A stretch of DNA of 9,723 nt from Methanolinea sp. UBA473 (GTDB lineage Archaea > Halobacteriota > Methanomicrobia > Methanomicrobiales > Methanospirillaceae), in assembly GCA_002509495.1 (NCBI GenBank), contig DAEV01000019.1, positions 1 to 9,723 on the forward strand. The letters are read 5' to 3'. A program made the translations under genes and the position numbers. The notes below the pieces were generated by a model that made no database searches, was not told the DNA's origin, and worked only from the letters and a program-made list of their open reading frames with translations. Below are positions 5,694 through 9,723 of the stretch, piece after piece (within the stretch, counting starts at the first letter, position 1; each line of letters begins with the position of its first letter).

Positions 5694-6692
5694 CTACCAC
5701 CACTGGTGGTGGAGGTACCCCCGGGCATTGGGGGTGGCTTCCCTTCCCTGAGGCGTCCTTTTGAGGAAGCCCGCCTGGATGAGATAGGGTTCATGCACCT
5801 CCTCAATCGTGCGGGTGTCTTCTCCCACTGCAATCGCGATCGTCTTCAACCCGACAGGTCCACCCGAGAACTCCTCCACGATCACCCTGACGATCCGGCG
5901 GTCCACCTCATCGAGCCCCATCTGGTCCACCCCGAGCAGGGTGAGCGCACGGTCGGCCAGCTCCCGGTCCACCAGGCCGTCCCCCCGCACAAGGGCAAAG
6001 TCCCCCACCCTTCGCAGGAGACGGTTGGCAATCCTGGGGGTTCCCCGGCTCCGCCTGGCAATCTCCGTGCATCCTTCAGGGGTAACGGGAATTTTCATGA
6101 TGGAGGCGCTTCGGTGCACGATCCGGGAGATCTCTTCCACATTATAGAGGTTTAACCGGGAGATCATCCCGAACCTGTCGCGGAAGGGCGAGCCGAGAAG
6201 CCCGACCCTTGTCGTGGCTCCCACAAGTGTGAAGGGCTCAAGGGTGATTTTGATCGACCGTGCGCTCGGCCCCTCCCCTATCATCACGTCGATCTCGAAA
6301 TCCTCCATGGCAGGGTAGAGGATCTCCTCGATCACCGTTTGCAGCCTGTGGATCTCGTCGATAAAGAGCACGTCCCCTTTCTGAAGGAGGGTGAGGATCG
6401 CGGCGAGGTTCCCCGGTTTCTCAAGGACGGGACCGCTCGTGGAGTGGAGGGAGGATCCCATCTCTTTCGCAATGATATGAGCCAGCGTTGTCTTTCCAAG
6501 CCCCGGCGGGCCGGAGAAGAGGATATGGTCCAGTGGCTCTGCCCGCTTTTTTGCCGCCTCGATCGCAATGCAAAGCGTTTCCTTTAACGAGTCCTGCCCG
6601 ATGAAATCTGATAAACGGTCCGGCCGGATGGGTTCTTCGTCCGGATCCCCTTCCTTCAGCTCGGATGAGATCACGCTGTCCGGTACGCTCAT
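5694..6692 (-). CDS. ruvB: Holliday junction branch-migration ATPase RuvB
   Basis: RuvB is the hexameric AAA+ motor that, with RuvA, drives branch migration of Holliday junctions in recombination and repair. The 332-residue length is normal. The sequence has the RPDRLSDFIGQ entry (23-33), Walker A GPPGLGKT (61-68), Walker B VLFIDE (108-113), sensor 1 GATTR (158-162), arginine-finger region SPFRDRFG (168-175), sensor 2 RGTPR (216-220), and a C-terminal winged helix ending near GREATPNARGY. Nothing essential looks missing. The start ATG has a GGAGG site 6 nt upstream and overlaps the ruvA stop in an ATGA junction. Last gene of ruvC-ruvA-ruvB. Archaea generally use Hjc-type resolvases and Hel308- or Hjm-type helicases, so a full bacterial set implies ancient transfer; base composition is like its neighbours. 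Confidence 0.97.
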   Translation of the reverse strand: MSVPDSVISSELKEGDPDEEPIRPDRLSDFIGQDSLKETLCIAIEAAKKRAEPLDHILFSGPPGLGKTTLAHIIAKEMGSSLHSTSGPVLEKPGNLAAILTLLQKGDVLFIDEIHRLQTVIEEILYPAMEDFEIDVMIGEGPSARSIKITLEPFTLVGATTRVGLLGSPFRDRFGMISRLNLYNVEEISRIVHRSASIMKIPVTPEGCTEIARRSRGTPRIANRLLRRVGDFALVRGDGLVDRELADRALTLLGVDQMGLDEVDRRIVRVIVEEFSGGPVGLKTIAIAVGEDTRTIEEVHEPYLIQAGFLKRTPQGREATPNARGYLHHQWW

Positions 6693-7294
6693 CCCTGGCC
6701 TCCATCCCGCATAGATCGGAGCGCCGCCTTGATCACTGCCTGAATCTCGGGCGTTTTCTCCCCCGCGATCGCCTCATCCACCGCCTCCCGCGATTCTTTC
6801 GGGGAGAAGCCCAGGGAGACCAGCACACCGGCCGCGTCTTCCCGGACCGGATCCCTGCTCCCGGGGACCCCGGGGAGGAGAAGTTTCGCCTTCTTCTTCA
6901 TCTTGTCTTTCAGCTCGAGGATGAGTCTCCGGGCGTTCTTCTGCCCCACCCCTGAGATACGGGTGAGGATCTGTTCGTCTTCCCCGATCACCGCTGCAGC
7001 CAGATCCGGGATGGCGATCTGGGAGAGGATATTAATCGCCAGGACCGGGCCCACTCTTGTTGCACCGATGAGGAGCCGGAACATCTCGAGTTCGCCTGGA
7101 CGGAGGAACCCGTAGAGCGAGATCCCATCTTCCCGGACGACCATGTGGGTATGAAGGGTCACCTCTCCCTCCATCCCTGCCGTTTCCGCCGCGAGCGGGC
7201 GGGGCATGGTGACCAGGAATCCTACGCCTCCCACCTCGATTACGACATAACCTTCGCCGCTGCCTGTTATCCTGCCCCTGAGATGCGAGATCAT
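6689..7294 (-). CDS. ruvA: Holliday junction DNA-binding protein RuvA
   Basis: RuvA binds four-way junctions as a tetramer and loads RuvB. The 201-residue protein shows the N-terminal OB-fold (about 1-63, MISHLRGRIT and REDGISLYGF), two helix-hairpin-helix motifs (TRVGPVLAINIL, 79-90; ISGVGQKNARRLILEL, 113-128), an acidic/basic linker (KMKKKAKLLL, then a short Pro/Gly stretch), and the C-terminal domain III that contacts RuvB (about 151-194, LVSLGFSPKESREAV). Length matches the family. The ATG start overlaps the ruvC stop by 4 bp (ATGA) and the stop overlaps the ruvB start in the same way, so the three proteins are probably made by coupled translation from one mRNA. Confidence 0.96.
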   Translation of the reverse strand: MISHLRGRITGSGEGYVVIEVGGVGFLVTMPRPLAAETAGMEGEVTLHTHMVVREDGISLYGFLRPGELEMFRLLIGATRVGPVLAINILSQIAIPDLAAAVIGEDEQILTRISGVGQKNARRLILELKDKMKKKAKLLLPGVPGSRDPVREDAAGVLVSLGFSPKESREAVDEAIAGEKTPEIQAVIKAALRSMRDGGQG

Positions 7295-7773
7295 GGCTCG
7301 CCTCTCATGATATGCATGTGGCAGAGCGCAATCGATAGCCCGTCCGCGACATCATCGGGCTTCGGGATCTCCGGGAGCGAAAGGAGTCTCCTGATCATCT
7401 CCTGCATCTGCCTCTTGTCAGCCCTCCCGGAACCCGTGATCGCCTGCTTCACCTGGTTGGGGGTATATTCCACGACCGGGATCTTTCTCTGCTGTGCAGC
7501 CAGCATGATCACCCCCCTCACCTCCGAAACAGCCATGGCCGACGTCACGTTCCTGGTAAAGAAGAGTTTCTCCAGCACGACGATCCCCGGGGCGTACTCG
7601 TCCATCAGCCGGCTCACTTCCGTATAGATCTTCCCGAGGCGTTCGGGGGTACCGCCCGGGCCCGCGGTTGTCCGGATGCAGGAATATGTCAGGGGGCGGG
7701 TCCTGCCTTCCTGTTTCTCCAGGATACCGTACCCCACGGTGGCCAACCCCGGATCGATACCCATCACGATCAT
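7291..7773 (-). CDS. ruvC: Crossover junction endodeoxyribonuclease RuvC
   Basis: RuvC is the dimeric RNase-H-fold resolvase that nicks Holliday junctions symmetrically. Numbered from the ATG at 7773 (160 residues), the acidic catalytic set is present: Asp7 (MGIDPG), Glu68 (VVLEKLFF), and Asp141 with Asp144 (DDVADGLSIAL). The family motifs ATVGYG and TPNQVKQAITGSGRADK are also intact, so it should be active. The frame extends to a TTG at 7788, but MIVMGIDPG is the usual family N-terminus, so I use 7773. A strong ribosome binding site is not evident; a short leader or leaderless message is possible. First gene of the ruvCAB operon, facing away from the plus-strand gene at 8065 across about 290 bp. 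Confidence 0.96.
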   Translation of the reverse strand: MIVMGIDPGLATVGYGILEKQEGRTRPLTYSCIRTTAGPGGTPERLGKIYTEVSRLMDEYAPGIVVLEKLFFTRNVTSAMAVSEVRGVIMLAAQQRKIPVVEYTPNQVKQAITGSGRADKRQMQEMIRRLLSLPEIPKPDDVADGLSIALCHMHIMRGEP

Positions 7774-7830
7774 ATTTCCCAAAAACAAAGATAATCCTTT
7801 ATTCTATGCATCTATGGTCCAATAACCGTG

Positions 7831-7840
7831 AAATATCTTT
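7831..7840 (-). promoter_or_regulatory. Possible TATA-like box for ruvCAB
   Basis: The minus strand reads AAAGATATTT, preceded by GGA, about 58-67 nt upstream of the ruvC ATG. It would give a leader of about 35 nt. A weaker A/T stretch (TAGAATAAAG, near 7797-7806) would instead give a nearly leaderless message. The remainder of the 7774-8064 gap contains a 6-bp hairpin (ATCGCC/GGCGAT, 7843-7861) immediately upstream of this box and no convincing gene or RNA. Confidence 0.3.
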
Positions 7841-8064
7841 CCATCGCCTGACTGCGGCGATTCGGCTTCCCTGTTCACAATACCCGGAACTGCCGTGATA
7901 AAGCTGCCAGGCGGGGGCGAAATCCGGCCGTATCGCACCTTCGCTCCGGGGGAGCCCTGGGTGTTCTTTGAACGGTCTCGTTTCAATCTTCGCGGTCTCC
8001 CGGATTCACATTCCCAAACAGTTTTACCGTCCGAGTGACTAACCAATTCCTGTTGTGAAACACC

Positions 8065-8481
8065 ATGGGATCCAATGAAGACATCATGCATGAGTTCGTC
8101 CTGAAAGAACTCAAGAAACTCTACCCCAGTGTGGACGGATGGCAGATTAAGAAGGCCAAAAGCGCCGGGAAGGAACAGGGATTCATCATCACCCGCAGGC
8201 TGCTTGGAAAATTCGAGGGAGCGTTCGTACTGGTCTCCTTCGACCAGAAGATCTCCAGGGATACCGTCGACTCCCTGAAGGCAATGGCACGGGACACCCC
8301 GCTCGGGGGAGCGCCCAACCCCCGCATGATCCTCGTCGTCCCCCGCGGGACCGACACCGCGGCCGCGGGAGGGGAGGTTTTGGTCCTTCCCATGCAGAGT
8401 TTCGGGTTCAAGGACAAGGAATTGATCTGGCTCAAACGCAGGTCCCAGATGAGCGAGAAGGTCGCCTCCAAGGCGGCTTAG
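8065..8481 (+). CDS. Conserved-looking hypothetical protein, unrecognised
   Basis: The only plus-strand gene encodes a 138-residue soluble protein with no signal peptide, membrane segment or cysteine. I do not recognise the family. The N-terminal third looks helical (HEFVLKELKKLY, then WQIKKAK). A strand-rich core follows (GFIITRRLLGKFEGAFVLVSFD), then a helix (SRDTVDSLKAMARD) and two more strands (RMILVVPRG, GEVLVLPM). A basic C-terminus rich in Lys/Arg (WLKRRSQMSEKVASK) ends it. The alternating helix and strand pattern with many basic residues could suit a nucleic-acid-associated protein, but I see no catalytic motif. The ATG at 8065 has no clear ribosome binding site, which fits a leaderless archaeal message; an internal ATG at 8086 is a weaker alternative. 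Codon use matches the neighbours, and the gene ends cleanly at a hairpin, so it is very likely real. Confidence 0.75.
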   Translation: MGSNEDIMHEFVLKELKKLYPSVDGWQIKKAKSAGKEQGFIITRRLLGKFEGAFVLVSFDQKISRDTVDSLKAMARDTPLGGAPNPRMILVVPRGTDTAAAGGEVLVLPMQSFGFKDKELIWLKRRSQMSEKVASKAA

Positions 8482-8485
8482 AGTC

Positions 8486-8515
8486 CCCGGATTCCCGGGT
8501 CACTTTTCTTTTATA
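8486..8515 (+). terminator. Hairpin with T-rich tail between convergent genes
   Basis: CCCGG (8486-8490) and CCGGG (8495-8499) pair around an ATTC loop in the 18-bp gap between the two convergent genes. On the plus strand the hairpin is followed by CACTTTTCTTTTATA, a good T-rich tail for ending the gene at 8065-8481. That tail doubles as the last codons of the opposing gene. The hairpin could also serve the minus strand, but there it lacks a T run. Confidence 0.5.
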
Positions 8516-8991
8516 CGGTTTGCCAGGTTTTTCCCATGCGATCCCATCCAGTAGAGCCTCCGGCACTTTCTGCACCATGAGAACTCAAGTCCCGCGGTTC
8601 TCCGGGGGGCGTACGGGCTTCGCATCACCTCTGCCTTCGTTGCCGGCCGCAGGACATCGTTGCAGAGCGAGCACCGGTTGAGCCGCAGTTCGGCGCGGAT
8701 GAGCCCGAGGTCCGAGAGCTCCCGTACCTGGTCCATCACCTCCTCTCCCCTGATCAGGATAGCCCGGTCTCCCCCGCGCCGGGCAAGCTCCCGGTCCCGC
8801 GTGAGGAGGATCCTCTTCTCCAGGAGAGCCCGTTCGAGGAGGAGGGTATCCTCTTTCCGGTTCCCCTCGCGGCAGCTCGTTGCACTCGCGGTATCGTACC
8901 CCATGAACCGAAGGTAACGGCAGAGGGTGCCGAGCATCCTGTCCACGAGGAAACGCGGCGGTTCACCCGGTTCAGCCGACGGCATCGACAT
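8500..8991 (-). CDS. Mut7-C RNase-domain (DUF82) protein with zinc ribbon
   Basis: This 163-residue protein matches the Mut7-C family: a PIN-like RNase fold joined to a C-terminal zinc ribbon, found widely in archaea and some bacteria. Visible marks are the N-terminal block FLVDRMLGTLCRYLRFMGYD (14-33), whose Asp17 is a likely catalytic acid, and the LLTRDRELARR block (62-72) with Asp66. The ribbon has cysteines 107, 110, 140 and 143 (CSLC and CRKC), then the typical ending LYWMGSHGKNLANRI. The family is predicted to cut RNA; substrates are unknown. The ATG at 8991 overlaps the 3' end of the radical SAM gene by 20 bp with a GGGGAG site upstream, so the two are likely co-translated. An ATG two codons later is an alternative. 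Confidence 0.85.
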   Translation of the reverse strand: MSMPSAEPGEPPRFLVDRMLGTLCRYLRFMGYDTASATSCREGNRKEDTLLLERALLEKRILLTRDRELARRGGDRAILIRGEEVMDQVRELSDLGLIRAELRLNRCSLCNDVLRPATKAEVMRSPYAPRRTAGLEFSWCRKCRRLYWMGSHGKNLANRIKEK

Positions 8992-9723
8992 ACTCGATCG
9001 TCTCCCCGCACTTGCCGCACTTGTGGGCGGTAAGGTTCCGGAAGGTGCTTGAAAAACCTCGGCGTTCGATGAGAATCTCCCCGCACACCGGGCAGTAGGT
9101 GCTCTCGAACGGGTGGGAAAAGACGTTGCCGAGGTAGGGGAACCGGAGTCCGAGATCCCTTGCCTGGCGGTAGATGCGCTCCAGGGTCGCGACAGGGGTC
9201 GCCCCGCGGTCCTGCATGTGGTAATCCGGGTGGAAACGTGTGAAATGGACGGGAGTCTCCGGTCCGAGGTGCTCGATGATCCAGGAGATCAGCCCTTTTG
9301 TCTCCTCCGGACCGTCGTTCTCCCCGGGAATAACGAGGTTCACCACCTCCACGTGCATGCCGAGTTCCCGGGCGAGTACCGCGGAGTCGAGGACCGGCTG
9401 CAGCTTCGCGCCACAGACCTTCCTGTAGAACTCGTCGCGGAAGGCCTTGATGTCCACGCGGTAGGCGTTGAGCATGGGGGATAGCTCGCGCAGCGCCTCT
9501 TCCGTGATGTACCCGTTGGTCACGTACACCGTCCCGATGCCCTGCTTCCTGGCAAGCCCCCCCATATCGAGCGGATATTCGTGCCAGATCGCGGGCTCGT
9601 TGTAAGTCCAGGAGATGCTTGCGCACCCCCTTTCGCCGGCCCGTCTCACACCCTCTTCGGGGGATAAATCCAGGAGGCCGGGGAACCCCCGATCAGCCCG
9701 CGAAATATGCCAGTTCTGGCAGT
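8972..9723 (-). CDS. amrS: AmmeMemoRadiSam system radical SAM enzyme, 5' end cut by window
   Basis: This is the C-terminal part, about 250 residues, of a radical SAM protein of the AmrS type, related to pyruvate formate-lyase-activating enzymes. It is named for co-occurrence with AMMECR1 and Memo proteins; its reaction is not well defined. The reading frame runs off the right edge. The visible start, CQNWHISR, includes the last cysteine of the CX3CX2C cluster motif; the other two lie outside. Downstream features are the SWTYNEP block, VTNGYITEEAL, VDIKAFRDEFYRKVCGA, LVIPGENDG and HFTRFHPDYHM, all typical of the family. A C-terminal zinc ribbon follows (YCPVCGE, then HKCGKCGE). A GTG at 9649 is in frame but internal to the homology, so it is not the start. 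The stop overlaps the Mut7-C gene start by 20 bp. Confidence 0.9.
   Translation of the reverse strand, partial: CQNWHISRADRGFPGLLDLSPEEGVRRAGERGCASISWTYNEPAIWHEYPLDMGGLARKQGIGTVYVTNGYITEEALRELSPMLNAYRVDIKAFRDEFYRKVCGAKLQPVLDSAVLARELGMHVEVVNLVIPGENDGPEETKGLISWIIEHLGPETPVHFTRFHPDYHMQDRGATPVATLERIYRQARDLGLRFPYLGNVFSHPFESTYCPVCGEILIERRGFSSTFRNLTAHKCGKCGETIEYVDAVG

Noticed and set aside
7843..7861. Inverted repeat ATCGCC/GGCGAT with a 7-nt loop upstream of ruvC
   Set aside because: Only 6 bp with no second copy seen; arms this short are expected by chance in GC-rich DNA, so I mention it but claim no operator.
7868..8060. Possible tRNA or box C/D RNA in the divergent gap
   Set aside because: No cloverleaf, no T-arm consensus, and no paired C (RTGATGA) and D (CTGA) boxes could be found on either strand.
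7804..8091. A 95-codon minus-strand frame in the gap between ruvC and the gene at 8065
   Set aside because: It overlaps the start of the plus-strand gene, spans probable promoters, and its translation has no recognisable protein character.

Overview
The window looks like a piece of a GC-rich methanogenic archaeal chromosome, most likely of the order Methanomicrobiales. The genus is not resolvable by eye. The pointers are a secreted protein with cohesin-like, PEGA and PKD domains (a typical methanogen cell-surface architecture), a radical SAM protein of the AmmeMemoRadiSam type, a Mut7-C RNase-like protein, archaeal TATA-like boxes, and a bacterial-type ruvC-ruvA-ruvB operon. As far as I recall, that operon is found among Archaea mainly in Methanomicrobiales. 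Coding density is high, and all genes but one lie on the minus strand.

Layout from left to right. 1-274 is non-coding and holds several strong hairpins, including two copies of a GGGGGC-loop-GCCCCC element. 275-3248 is a metal-uptake operon read leftward: a DtxR-family regulator, then the solute-binding lipoprotein, ATPase and permease of a zinc/manganese (TroA/ZnuA-type) ABC transporter. 3301-5448 encodes a 715-residue secreted multi-domain surface protein. 5449-5693 is an intergenic region with TATA-like boxes and a strong stem-loop of about 66 nt. 5694-7773 is ruvC-ruvA-ruvB, with each junction an ATGA overlap. 7774-8064 is a divergent intergenic region. 8065-8481 is the only plus-strand gene, a 138-residue protein I do not recognise. 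A small hairpin separates it from two convergent, overlapping minus-strand genes: a Mut7-C RNase-domain protein, and an amrS-like radical SAM gene whose 5' end is cut by the window edge.

How the genes work together: the DtxR-like regulator probably senses a divalent metal and controls the uptake operon next to it. Two related palindrome-like sites support this. One lies between the TATA-like box and the start of the binding-protein gene, the other just upstream of the regulator's likely start, matching at 15 of 20 positions. RuvC, RuvA and RuvB together would branch-migrate and cut Holliday junctions. The surface protein is a likely envelope or extracellular component with no visible anchor.

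Most interesting points: the shared operator-like sites, the missing conventional start codon of the metal-binding protein gene, the unexplained structured element downstream of ruvB, and the degenerate metal site of the regulator. I saw no tRNA, rRNA, CRISPR array, insertion sequence or clear pseudogene.
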